Below are positions 8,130 to 16,246 of a DNA stretch of 64,000 bases, in pieces. Each line of letters begins with the position of its first letter. The stretch's first letter is position 1. Origin of the DNA: Acidobacteriota bacterium (GTDB lineage: Bacteria; Acidobacteriota; Vicinamibacteria; Vicinamibacterales; UBA8438); contig JAGWAI010000001.1 in NCBI GenBank assembly GCA_021296485.1, forward strand, positions 21,854 to 85,853. The letters run 5' to 3'. A model generated the notes under the pieces. The model was not told the DNA's origin, searched no databases, and worked only from the letters and a program-made list of their open reading frames with translations. The translations under genes were made by a program, and so were the position numbers.

Positions 8130-8824
8130 CGCGCCGCGCCGCCGCCCTCGCGCGGCTGGCGGCATGCAGCCTGCTGCTGGCTGCGCTCGGCCTCGCATCA
8201 TCCTCCGCGCAGCGCGACGGCCGGCCGCCCATCGAGGAGTTGTCCGCCGCGCTGCAGGCCAAGTACGACACGGTCGGCAACTTTTCGGCGGACTTCGAGC
8301 ACACCTACGCGGGGGGCGTGCTGCGCACGTCCGTCGTCGAGCGCGGCACCGTGCAGATCAAGAAGCCCGGCATGATGCGCTGGCGGTATACCTGGCCGGA
8401 GGAAAAGCTGTTCGTCTCCGACGGCGTGTCGCTCTACTCCTACATCCCGGCCGACCGGCAGGTCATCGTCGGCACCGTGCCCGCTGGAGACAGCGTGTCC
8501 ACCCCTGCGCTCTTCCTGGCCGGCAGGGGGCGCCTCGCGCAGGACTTCGACATCGCCTATGACGACGGCGGCGATACGCCGGCCGACCGCTGGTCGCTCG
8601 GCTTGACGCCGGTGCGCGCCGACACCGACTACGACCGGTTGCGGCTGGAAGTGGACCGCGCCAGCCTGAGCTTCATGCAGCTCCGCGCAACCGACTTCCA
8701 GGGCGCCGTCTCGACGTTCACCTTCTCGAATCTCAAGGAGAACGAGCAAATGCCGGATGCGCTGTTCGCGTTCGAGATACCTGCCGGCGCCGACGTGATC
8801 ACCGAAGACGGCTTCGGTCGGTAA
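8126..8824 (+). CDS. lolA: Outer-membrane lipoprotein carrier LolA, probable CTG start
   Basis: LolA shuttles lipoproteins across the periplasm from LolCDE to the outer membrane. The mature region (IEELSAALQAKYDTVGNFSA, then KKPGMMRWRYTWPEEK and SDGVSLYSYIPADRQV) has the standard LolA pattern and length. The start is unusual. The signal peptide (TRRAAALARLAACSLLLAALG, cut near SSSAQ) begins immediately after CTG at 8126, which overlaps the upstream TGA as CTGA. The only ATG/GTG/TTG that would keep the signal is GTG 8048, which overlaps the rhodanese gene by 82 bases and adds a charged 26-residue N-terminus. I favour CTG but cannot prove it. The 3' end overlaps convergent murA by 26 bases. Confidence 0.85.
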   Translation: MTRRAAALARLAACSLLLAALGLASSSAQRDGRPPIEELSAALQAKYDTVGNFSADFEHTYAGGVLRTSVVERGTVQIKKPGMMRWRYTWPEEKLFVSDGVSLYSYIPADRQVIVGTVPAGDSVSTPALFLAGRGRLAQDFDIAYDDGGDTPADRWSLGLTPVRADTDYDRLRLEVDRASLSFMQLRATDFQGAVSTFTFSNLKENEQMPDALFAFEIPAGADVITEDGFGR

Positions 8825-10136
8825 CTGCGCCCGTGCGCTCCGGCCGCGCGGTATCGTCCTCCTCCACCTCCACGCGGGCCCCGAGCGCCGCCAGCCGCTC
8901 CACGAGGTTGGCATAGCCGCGTTCGACAGTTTCGAGGGGCCCGACGCGGCTGGTGCCGTCCGCCGCGAGCGCCGCCGCGATCAACGCCATCCCCGAACGC
9001 AAGTCGCGTGTGTCGAGGTTGCGGCCCTTCAGCCGGCTCGGACCACTCACGATCATGCGGTGCGGATCGCACAGAAACAGGTCGGCGCCCATGCCGCTGA
9101 GTTGCTCGAGCGCGAACAGACGAAGCTCATACATCCAATCGTGCACGAGTGTCGGACCGTGCGCTTGGGTCGCCAGCACGCTCACCAGGCTGACCATGTC
9201 GCTCGGGAATCCCGGCCACGGAGCCGTGGTGATCTGCCGGATCGCCTGCGGGCGGGAAGCATCGACCGTCAGACAATCGCCGGCTACCGTGCATTGCACG
9301 CGCATCCGGGACAGCACGGCGGTGATCGGTTCGAGATCCGCGGCCCCGGCGCCCCGTATCTCGATTGCGCCGCCGGTCACCGCGGCCAGCACGGCCCAGC
9401 TGCCCGCCTCGATGTAGTCGCCCCCCAGCGTCCGTGACGCTCCGCCGAGCCGGCCGCCGCCGGCTATACGTAGAGTGTGCGTCCCGACGCCTTCGATTTC
9501 AACGCCCATACTGCACAGGAATCCGCACAACTCCGCGACGTGCGGCTCGCAGGCCGCGTGCCGGATCTCCGTCGTGCCGGGGGCAACCGCCGCCGCCAGA
9601 ATCGCAGTCTCCGTCCCGGTCACCGACGCCTCCTCCAGATACACGGAGGCGGCATGCAGGCCACCGGGTGCCTCGAGCTCGTGCGCGTCGCCGGAGATCT
9701 CGCGCGCGCCCATGGCGCACAGCGCCTGCAGGTGCACTGCAATGGTCCGCCGCGCCGGGAAATCACCGCCGGGCGGCGCCAGGCGCGCGTGACCGAGCCG
9801 CGCCAGGAGCGGGCCGAACAGCAGCACCGAGCCGCGCAAGCGGCCGACCAGGCGCGGATCGGGCTCCGCGGCGGTCACGCGCCGGCAGCAGACGTCGAGC
9901 GTCGAGGTTCCGATGCCGTCGATTTCGGCGCCCAGCCCCTGTAGCAGCGCCGCCATCACCTCGACGTCCTTGATTCTCGGCACGTTGTTGAGCCGGCAAC
10001 GCTGGTCGGTCAGCAAGCAGGCCGCGAGCAGCGGCAGCGCCGCGTTCTTGTTGCCGTCGACCTTGACGGTCCCGGCCAACGCATGTCCGCCCTCGACAAC
10101 CAGCCGGGTCGGTCCGTCGCCTGTCACATTCCGCAT
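8799..10136 (-). CDS. murA: UDP-N-acetylglucosamine 1-carboxyvinyltransferase with Asp at the fosfomycin-target position
   Basis: MurA transfers enolpyruvate from PEP to UDP-GlcNAc, the first committed step of peptidoglycan synthesis. The product is 445 residues, slightly longer than the usual 420. Lys30-Asn31 in VDGNKNAALPL match E. coli Lys22-Asn23, and PSDMVSL matches the region of Asp305. The catalytic loop, normally GGCAIGARP, reads GGDFPARR, so residue 125 is Asp in place of Cys115. This is the change known from Mycobacterium and Chlamydia MurA that blocks fosfomycin alkylation. ATG 10136 lies five bases after the murB stop; the long upstream extension of this frame is antisense-like and ignored. 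Last gene of the cell-wall operon. Confidence 0.95.
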   Translation of the reverse strand: MRNVTGDGPTRLVVEGGHALAGTVKVDGNKNAALPLLAACLLTDQRCRLNNVPRIKDVEVMAALLQGLGAEIDGIGTSTLDVCCRRVTAAEPDPRLVGRLRGSVLLFGPLLARLGHARLAPPGGDFPARRTIAVHLQALCAMGAREISGDAHELEAPGGLHAASVYLEEASVTGTETAILAAAVAPGTTEIRHAACEPHVAELCGFLCSMGVEIEGVGTHTLRIAGGGRLGGASRTLGGDYIEAGSWAVLAAVTGGAIEIRGAGAADLEPITAVLSRMRVQCTVAGDCLTVDASRPQAIRQITTAPWPGFPSDMVSLVSVLATQAHGPTLVHDWMYELRLFALEQLSGMGADLFLCDPHRMIVSGPSRLKGRNLDTRDLRSGMALIAAALAADGTSRVGPLETVERGYANLVERLAALGARVEVEEDDTARPERTGAVTDRSRLR

Positions 10137-10141
10137 ACGAG

Positions 10142-11146
10142 CTACCCGCACACCTTCTCTGCCCCTGAGTCCCGCGCCGCCGGCGCCGCCGGCCAATCGA
10201 ACTCGCCGAGGCAGACGATTTCGTCGCGCAGCATCACGCCCATGCGGCGATATACCGTCTCCCTGCACTCCTCGATCAAGCGCCGAATGTCGCTCGCCGT
10301 CGCTCGTCCTTCGGTGACGATGAAATTGCCGTGGAGCGGTGATACCAGCGCTCCTCCGACTGACCTCCCCTTGAGTTCGACGCGGTCGATCAGCGCGCCC
10401 GCGGACGGCGGAACGCCGTGCGGCAGCACGTCGCCGGCGGCGTCCGGATTCTGGAAGATACACCCCGCGCTCGGCGCTGCCAGCGGCTGCGTCTTCTTGC
10501 GGTACGCAAGCGACGCCCGGGCCGTCCTGCGCAGGGCGGCCGGCGCGCCTTCGGTCACCTTGAATTCAGCCCACAGCACCGCCTCGCCGCTGCGCTGGAG
10601 TCGACTCGTATCGTATCCGAGCTCGAGCGCTGCGGCGTCCGCCTCGCAGAACCCGCCGCCCGTATCGACCAGGCCGGCGCGCAGCAGACGGCCGCCCAAC
10701 AGCTCGCCTTGATAATGCGCGTTGCCGTGCAGCCCGCCGCCGATGGTGCCAGGCGTTCCGGCCCAGCGCTCGAGACCCGCCAGACCGCGATTCACCGTCC
10801 AGCGAACCAGGCTATTGAGGGTCACGCCGCCGTCCGCGCGCACGACGCCCGTCCGCGGGGCGCCAATCCCACCCCGCCAGATCCGCAGCACGAGACCGCG
10901 CACGCCGCGCTCGCCCACCAGCACGTTGGAACCGCCGCCGAGCAGCGTGACAGGCAGCGCGAGTTCCCGGCTGACCTGGATTGCCCGCACGATTTCCCGC
11001 GCGCTTCGCGTTTCCAGAAACCAGTCCGCGGCGCCGCCGGTCCGGAAGGTAGTTCGCACATCCAGGCGAACGCCGCGCTGAACGCGATCGAAGCCCAGGG
11101 TATCCGCGAACGCCTCACCGATGCGCCCCTTCTCCCGTTCGACCAT
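10142..11146 (-). CDS. murB: UDP-N-acetylenolpyruvoylglucosamine reductase
   Basis: MurB reduces UDP-enolpyruvyl-GlcNAc to UDP-MurNAc using NADPH and FAD. The 334-residue product has the FAD-binding TFRTGGAADWFLE and LLGGGSNVLV blocks, a GTPGTIGGGLHGNA segment and SAGCIFQNP. In SAGCIFQNP the proton-donor position is Cys, as in many family members, where E. coli has Ser. The C-terminal LKGRSVGGALVSPLHGNFIV block is standard. The start at 11146 lies 15 bases after the pxpC stop, and murA follows five bases later, so it is co-transcribed with the recycling genes upstream. Confidence 0.95.
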   Translation of the reverse strand: MVEREKGRIGEAFADTLGFDRVQRGVRLDVRTTFRTGGAADWFLETRSAREIVRAIQVSRELALPVTLLGGGSNVLVGERGVRGLVLRIWRGGIGAPRTGVVRADGGVTLNSLVRWTVNRGLAGLERWAGTPGTIGGGLHGNAHYQGELLGGRLLRAGLVDTGGGFCEADAAALELGYDTSRLQRSGEAVLWAEFKVTEGAPAALRRTARASLAYRKKTQPLAAPSAGCIFQNPDAAGDVLPHGVPPSAGALIDRVELKGRSVGGALVSPLHGNFIVTEGRATASDIRRLIEECRETVYRRMGVMLRDEIVCLGEFDWPAAPAARDSGAEKVCG

Positions 11147-11161
11147 GTACGTAGCCTGCCG

Positions 11162-12070
11162 TTACGCCAACAGCGCCCGCTCCTGCGCAATCAACGCCTG
11201 CATGGCAGTCTCCAGGTTGCACGTCTCGAATGCGACCCGATCGGCCGGCGCCATTTGCGCCAGGACCGGGATATCCGCCGTGATCACCGTTCCGATACGC
11301 GGGTAGCCGCCGCTCGTCGGCCGATCCGCCATCAGGATAATCGGCTCGCCCGACGGTGGCACCTGAATTGCGCCGGCCGGTACCGCACATGACGGCAATT
11401 CCGGTCCGGCCTGGTCCAGCGCAGGTCCATCCAGGCGGTAACCCATGCGGTCGGACGCGGCGCCCACCCGGTATTCCGCGGCGGCGAGCACCGCCGCGCC
11501 CAGCGCCCCGAACCGCTCCGCATCCGGCCCGGGCAGCACCCGTACGCGGCCCGCCGTGCCGCTAGCAGGCATGCTCCGCCTGCCCGGCCGCGCACGGCGC
11601 TCGACCGTGGCGCCCACCGCCAGCACGTCCCCCGCCGCAAGCGCCCGGCCGCGGAAGCCGCCCATGCGGCTGGCGACATGCGTTGCGCGGCTGCCCAGAA
11701 CGAGAGGCACCTCGATGCCGCCCGCGACCGCAACATAAGCGCGCGCGCCGCGCTGCCGTCGGCCGAACGCCAGACACTGGCCGCTGCGGACAGGCTGCGC
11801 CGCATCCATCGACAGTGGTGTGCCGTCGAGGAAGAGCTCGAACTCGGCGCCGGATACGGCGAACCGCAGGTCACGCTGGAATTCGAGCCGCGGACCGGCC
11901 AGCGTCACCTCCAGCGTGGCGCAGGAGGCACGGTTGCCCACGATCAGATTGGCCAGCCTGTGCGAGACCCGATCCATTGGACCGGCCACCGGAATGCCGA
12001 ACCGTTGATACCCCCAGCGGCCGTTGTCCTGGACCGTGGTGAACAGACCCGGCTGCAGCACGTGGATCAT
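11162..12070 (-). CDS. pxpC: 5-oxoprolinase subunit C (biotin-dependent carboxyltransferase / KipA family)
   Basis: PxpC acts with PxpA and PxpB in ATP-dependent cleavage of 5-oxo-L-proline to L-glutamate. The 302-residue product opens with VLQPGLFTTVQDNGRWGYQ and FGIPVAGPMDRVSHRLAN, the classic start of this family. It contains RVLPGPDAERF, a DRMGYRLDGPAL block and the C-terminal ADRPTSGGYPRIGTVI, all conserved. ATG 12070 overlaps the pxpB TGA as ATGA. The family is related to allophanate hydrolase and urea carboxylase domains, so another carboxyl-transfer substrate is possible. pxpA is not in the window. The placement inside a murein operon is discussed in the findings. Confidence 0.92.
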   Translation of the reverse strand: MIHVLQPGLFTTVQDNGRWGYQRFGIPVAGPMDRVSHRLANLIVGNRASCATLEVTLAGPRLEFQRDLRFAVSGAEFELFLDGTPLSMDAAQPVRSGQCLAFGRRQRGARAYVAVAGGIEVPLVLGSRATHVASRMGGFRGRALAAGDVLAVGATVERRARPGRRSMPASGTAGRVRVLPGPDAERFGALGAAVLAAAEYRVGAASDRMGYRLDGPALDQAGPELPSCAVPAGAIQVPPSGEPIILMADRPTSGGYPRIGTVITADIPVLAQMAPADRVAFETCNLETAMQALIAQERALLA

Positions 12071-12753
12071 GCTTCCGTCGTCTCCGACTGGCGGAATTCG
12101 GCTTCCGTGATCGCCTGGAAACGGACCGAGCAACCGGGTTGCAACAGGAATGGGCGTTGCGCCTCGAGATCGAATGTCCTGACCGGACAGCGGCCGATGA
12201 GATTCCAACCGCCCGGCGCTGCAAGCGGGTAGATCCCCGTCTGAAAGCCCGCGATTCCCACTGCACCGGCCGGCACGCGCAGGCGTGGGCGGCTCCGACG
12301 CGGCGCCGCGATCCGGGGATCGACCGTTCCCATGTACGCGAATCCGGGGAGAAACCCGAGCATGTAGACGCGGTATGTCGCGCCGGCGTGCAGCGTGACG
12401 ACATCCGTCTCGCTGCATCCCGCGAATGCGGCCACCGCCCCCAGATCGGGGCCGTGCCGGCCGCCGTAGCAGACCGGAAGGGTTACCTCCTGCGCCTCCG
12501 TATCCGCCAACGGCGCGCGGTCGGCGGCCGCCTCGAGATCCGCGATCAGCGGCTCGACAGCCGTGCGCAGCGGGTCGAAGGCGACGGTTACGCTGCAATA
12601 GCCCTCAACGACGTCGTGCACGCCGGGATGACGGGCCGAGCGTATCGCGGCGCCGACTGCCAGCGCGCGCGCGTTGACGGCCGGATCGATCCTGCGCTCG
12701 AATTCCACGACCACCGACGCGTCGCCTACGTGCAGCAGCCGCCAGTCACTCAT
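12067..12753 (-). CDS. pxpB: 5-oxoprolinase subunit B (KipI / allophanate hydrolase subunit 1 family)
   Basis: PxpB is the partner of PxpC. The 228-residue product has the family order: an N-terminal HVGDASVVVEFE segment, VEGYCSVTVAFDP, then VTLPVCYGGRHGPDL, and the strongly conserved GFLPGFAYMGTVDP with RLRVPAGAVGIAGFQTGIYPL. It starts with ATG 12753 overlapping the mpl TGA, and its own TGA overlaps the pxpC start, so mpl, pxpB and pxpC should be made in matched amounts. In Bacillus the homologue KipI inhibits the sporulation kinase KinA. No such kinase is visible here, so the oxoprolinase role is the simpler reading. Confidence 0.92.
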   Translation of the reverse strand: MSDWRLLHVGDASVVVEFERRIDPAVNARALAVGAAIRSARHPGVHDVVEGYCSVTVAFDPLRTAVEPLIADLEAAADRAPLADTEAQEVTLPVCYGGRHGPDLGAVAAFAGCSETDVVTLHAGATYRVYMLGFLPGFAYMGTVDPRIAAPRRSRPRLRVPAGAVGIAGFQTGIYPLAAPGGWNLIGRCPVRTFDLEAQRPFLLQPGCSVRFQAITEAEFRQSETTEA

Positions 12754-14159
12754 GGCGCGTCCGCGGCAGCGGCGGTGTCCGCCAGCGCCGTCAGCAGGCG
12801 CTCGTGGATGCCGCCGAAGCCGCCGTTCGACATCACGACGACGCGGTCGCCCTGCCGGGCTCCACTGGCCACGTACGCCACGATGTCGGCGACGCGCGGC
12901 ACGTGGCGGGCCTCGACGCCGCCAGCGGAGAGGTCAGACACCAGCGCCGCTTCCGACAAGCGCTCCGCCGCCGGCAGGCTCGAGCGGAACACGTCGGCCA
13001 CCACCACCCGGTCGGCCAGGCGCAGGGCCGCAGCGAACTCGTTCTGGAACACGCGTCTGCAGGCGGTTGCCGAGCGCGGCTCGAACACCGCCCAGATCCG
13101 GCCTCCGGCCGCCTGACGGAGCGCCTGCAACGTCTCGCATACAGCGGTCGGGTGATGCGCAAAGTCGTCGTAAACGGTGACGCCCCGCACCACTCCCCGA
13201 ACGTCCAGCCGCCGCCGCACGCCATGGAAACGCCCCAGCGCTTCGAATACCGCCGCGGCGGGCGCCCCCGCGCCAACCGCCGCCGCCGCCGCGCCAAGCG
13301 CGTTGCGGACATTGAAACGGCCCAGCAACGGCAGCACGACGCTGCCCACTGGCCGCCCCTGGCGGGTGACGTCGAAACTGGTCGACTGCGGCCCGTAGCG
13401 CACCCGCTCCGCCCGCCAATCCGCGCCGGCGGCAAACCCGAACGTCTCTACCGGGCAGAATGCCCCGGCCCGGAGCGCCGCCGCCTCCCGGTCGTCTGCG
13501 GACAGCAGCAACCGCCCGCGCCGGGGGACGAGCCGCACCAAACGCTCGAACGCAAGCCGCAACTCGTCCAGGTCGTGGTAGATGTCCGCGTGGTCGAACT
13601 CGATGCCGTTGACGACCACGATGTCCGGCAGGTACTTCAGAAACTTCGCGGTCTTGTCGAAGAACGCGCTGTCGTACTCGTCACCTTCGATCACGAACGG
13701 CCCGCCGCCGACGCGTCCGCTCGTCTGCAGATCCTTCGACACCCCGCCGACCAGGAATCCCGCGTCGACGCCCGACGCGTTGAGTGCCCAGGCCGTCATG
13801 AACGACGTGGTCGTCTTGCCGTGCGTCCCGGCGACGACGATCGGCCGCCTCTCGCGGAGGAACGTCTCGCGCACCAGTTCCGGCAGCGAGCAGTAGCGCA
13901 GCCGGCGATCGAGAACCGCCTCGACCTCCGGGTTGCCGCGCGAGACCGCGTTGCCGACGACCACCATGTCCAGTTCGTCCGTGATGTGCTCGTCCCGGTA
14001 ACCCTGCAGCGGCACGATGCCGCGCGCGGCCAGCAGGTCGCTCATCGGCGGATACGCATGCTCGTCGGAACCGCCCACCTCCAGGCCGAGATCCTTCAGC
14101 ATCAGTGCCGCCGTGGCCATCGCCGTGCCGCAGATACCGATCAGATGGATCCTCTTCAC
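12750..14159 (-). CDS. mpl: UDP-N-acetylmuramate:L-Ala-gamma-D-Glu-meso-DAP ligase (Mpl)
   Basis: Mpl reattaches recycled murein tripeptide to UDP-MurNAc. The product is 469 residues, the Mpl length. It is assigned to Mpl over MurC by GSDEHAYPPMSDLL (MurC lacks the YPPMS block), EGDEYDSAFFDK before KFLKYLPDIVVV, and DDFAHHPTAVCETL. The P-loop is AGTHGKTTTSF. GTG 14159 overlaps the ldcA TGA as GTGA, with GGAGG about 12 bases upstream. It implies meso-diaminopimelate in the wall. As the third gene of nagZ-ldcA-mpl it completes a muropeptide-recycling set. No murC is in the window, so one must lie elsewhere unless this protein does both jobs. Confidence 0.93.
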   Translation of the reverse strand: MKRIHLIGICGTAMATAALMLKDLGLEVGGSDEHAYPPMSDLLAARGIVPLQGYRDEHITDELDMVVVGNAVSRGNPEVEAVLDRRLRYCSLPELVRETFLRERRPIVVAGTHGKTTTSFMTAWALNASGVDAGFLVGGVSKDLQTSGRVGGGPFVIEGDEYDSAFFDKTAKFLKYLPDIVVVNGIEFDHADIYHDLDELRLAFERLVRLVPRRGRLLLSADDREAAALRAGAFCPVETFGFAAGADWRAERVRYGPQSTSFDVTRQGRPVGSVVLPLLGRFNVRNALGAAAAAVGAGAPAAAVFEALGRFHGVRRRLDVRGVVRGVTVYDDFAHHPTAVCETLQALRQAAGGRIWAVFEPRSATACRRVFQNEFAAALRLADRVVVADVFRSSLPAAERLSEAALVSDLSAGGVEARHVPRVADIVAYVASGARQGDRVVVMSNGGFGGIHERLLTALADTAAAADAP

Positions 14160-15082
14160 GAGACGGCCGCCTCCTCGATGATCAGGCCGGGACTCGCCTC
14201 CGCGTCCACCGTCACCGACACGCCGAGCGGCAGCGTCAGCCCGGGACCGCTGGTGTGGCCCGACGGAAACCCGAACAGCACCGGCCCGGAAAAGTCGGCC
14301 AGGAGCTCCGCGCAAACGGAGCGGGCATCGCGCCCGGTGTCGTCGCGGCATCCGGGAAACTCGGCGCACACGACGGCGGACGCGGCGTCGATCAGCCCGG
14401 ACTGGCGCAGCTGCGTCACCATCCGATCGATGCGGTAGGGCCGCTCACCGACGTCATCGAGAAACAAGACGTACCGTGCCGGAGGCGCGAATGCGTACGG
14501 CGTCGCCAGAGACGCCAGCAGCAGCGTCAGCGTGCCGCCGAGCAGCACGCCGCGGGCCGTGCCGCGCCGGATCACCTCGACCCCGGGCGGCCGCAGGGGT
14601 CCGAGCGGTTCGGGAACCGACAAGCACCCCAGCAGCGAATTCCGGTCATACCCCGCCGCGCCCTGCGCCAGGTTCACCGCCATCGGACCGTGAAAGCCGA
14701 CCACGCCGCAGCCGGTCGTCAGGTACGCCAGCAACGCCGTCAGGTCGCTACAGCCCAGCACCGCTTTCGGCGCCCGCCGCAGCGCCGCAGCATCCAGCAA
14801 CGGCAGTAGCTGCGCGCTGCCGTAACCGCCCCGCACGGCGACGATGCCGGCGATGTCGGGGTCCTCCCAGGCTTGCCGGAACGCCGCGGCGCGCTGCGCC
14901 GCCGGCCCGGCAAGATAGCCGCTGGCCGCCAGCGCGCGTTCGTCGAATACGGGCTCGAATCCGAGATTGCGCAGCTCCGCGACGCCCCGCTCGAACACCG
15001 CCCTCTCGATGGGACTTGCGGGCGCCAGCACCGCAACCCGATCGCCGCGCCGAAGCGCGGGCGGGCGGCGCAGGGATGTCAT
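14156..15082 (-). CDS. ldcA: Muramoyltetrapeptide L,D-carboxypeptidase
   Basis: LdcA removes the terminal D-Ala from murein tetrapeptide so the tripeptide can be reused by Mpl. The 308-residue product belongs to peptidase family S66. The nucleophile Ser is in VLGCSDLTALLAYL, the Glu in DDVGERPYRIDRM and the His in GFPSGHTSGPGLTLPLG, giving the Ser-Glu-His triad in the right order. No signal peptide, as expected for a cytoplasmic enzyme. ATG 15082 overlaps the nagZ TGA, and mpl starts inside this gene's stop, so the three recycling genes are translationally coupled. Confidence 0.93.
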   Translation of the reverse strand: MTSLRRPPALRRGDRVAVLAPASPIERAVFERGVAELRNLGFEPVFDERALAASGYLAGPAAQRAAAFRQAWEDPDIAGIVAVRGGYGSAQLLPLLDAAALRRAPKAVLGCSDLTALLAYLTTGCGVVGFHGPMAVNLAQGAAGYDRNSLLGCLSVPEPLGPLRPPGVEVIRRGTARGVLLGGTLTLLLASLATPYAFAPPARYVLFLDDVGERPYRIDRMVTQLRQSGLIDAASAVVCAEFPGCRDDTGRDARSVCAELLADFSGPVLFGFPSGHTSGPGLTLPLGVSVTVDAEASPGLIIEEAAVS

Positions 15083-16173
15083 GCGAGGTAGCCCTCCATC
15101 TCGCTGGCAATCGCGGCGTGCTCCTGGCCTCCCAGGACCGCCCGGAGCTCGGTGGGCCGCGGCGGCCGCCAGTCCCGGACGCCGGCAAGGAAGCGCACCT
15201 TGACGCGCTCCTGTCGCGCGAGCGCCTGATCCACGCGCGCACGCGGCAGCCGCCCGTCCTCGACCGCATGTATCAGCGCCTCTATCGCGGCCGCCTGCCG
15301 GTCCGTGTCCGCGCCGCAGAGCAGCACCATGTCGCACCCGGCGGCGATTGCCCGCACCGCGGCGTCCTCGACGGCAAAGTGCCGGGTGATCGCACCCATC
15401 TCCAGGTCGTCGCTCAGCACGAGTCCGTCGAATCCCAGATCGTCGCGCAACTGGCCGACTATCCTCGGCGACAGCGTGGCGGGGTTCTGCTCGTCGAGCT
15501 CCGGATACAGGACGTGCGCCGTCATGATCGCCGCAACCCCGCCCGCGGCGGCCGCGCGGAACGGCTCCAGCTCCACGTTGCGCAAGCGGTCCGGCGTGTG
15601 CGCCACCACCGGCAGATCCACGTGGGAGTCCGCTGCCGCGTCACCGTGGCCGGGATAGTGCTTGCCGCACGCCGCGACGCCGCCCGCCTGCAGACCCTCG
15701 ATGACGGCGGCGCCCAGGCGAGCGGTCTGTTCGGGATCGCCCGACAGCGCCCGGTCGCCAATCACCGGGCTGTCCGGGTTCGTGTCGACGTCCAGTACCG
15801 GCGCGTAATCCAGCGTCACGCCGACCGCGCGTAACTCACGCGCCAGCGCGCGAGCGAACCGTGCGGCCAGGGCTTCATCCCGGCTGTTGCCCAATGCGCG
15901 CATCGCCGGCCAGCGCGTGAACGGCGCCCGCAGCCGCGCGACGCGTCCACCCTCCTGGTCGATGCTGACCCACGGCGGCGACGCCCCCGACAAGGCGCCA
16001 GCCGCGCAGGCCAGCTCGGCGACCTGTTCCGGTGCCTCGACGTTGCGGGCGAACAGAATGATCCCGCCCAGGTCCGCATCGCGGGCCAGCGCCCGTAACT
16101 CGACCGGAATCGACGTGCCGGCAAAGCCGGCCACGACCAGCCGGCCAATGTTTCGACGCATCTGTTGAGACAT
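15079..16173 (-). CDS. nagZ: Beta-N-acetylhexosaminidase (NagZ), glycoside hydrolase family 3
   Basis: NagZ removes GlcNAc from anhydromuropeptides imported during wall turnover. The 364-residue product has the GH3 hallmarks: GIILFARNV, SIDQEGGRVARLR, KHYPGHGDAAADSHVDLP with the His of the flexible catalytic loop, and SDDLEMGAI containing the nucleophile Asp. No signal peptide, consistent with a cytoplasmic NagZ. The start is uncertain: ATG 16173, ATG 16161 and TTG 16197 are all possible and none has a clear ribosome site. First gene of the leftward cell-wall operon and divergent from the GHMP kinase. Confidence 0.93.
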   Translation of the reverse strand: MSQQMRRNIGRLVVAGFAGTSIPVELRALARDADLGGIILFARNVEAPEQVAELACAAGALSGASPPWVSIDQEGGRVARLRAPFTRWPAMRALGNSRDEALAARFARALARELRAVGVTLDYAPVLDVDTNPDSPVIGDRALSGDPEQTARLGAAVIEGLQAGGVAACGKHYPGHGDAAADSHVDLPVVAHTPDRLRNVELEPFRAAAAGGVAAIMTAHVLYPELDEQNPATLSPRIVGQLRDDLGFDGLVLSDDLEMGAITRHFAVEDAAVRAIAAGCDMVLLCGADTDRQAAAIEALIHAVEDGRLPRARVDQALARQERVKVRFLAGVRDWRPPRPTELRAVLGGQEHAAIASEMEGYLA

Positions 16174-16234
16174 CAACGGCGGGTGGGCGACGGACAACGC
16201 GCCACGTGGAAGGAGAGCACGGCAGTCGCCTCAT

Positions 16235-16240
16235 TATAAT
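16235..16240 (+). promoter_or_regulatory. Perfect -10 box directly before the GHMP kinase start (leaderless message)
   Basis: A consensus TATAAT ends six bases before the GTG at 16247. Transcription would begin at or within a base or two of the start codon, and no ribosome site fits between. This predicts a leaderless mRNA. No TTGACA-like -35 is visible 16-18 bases upstream. Confidence 0.6.
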
Positions 16241-16246
16241 GCGCCG

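Noticed and set aside
14476-15834. 452-codon rightward open frame opposite ldcA and nagZ
   Set aside because: It is an arginine/alanine-rich shadow of GC-rich coding DNA on the other strand, without motifs.
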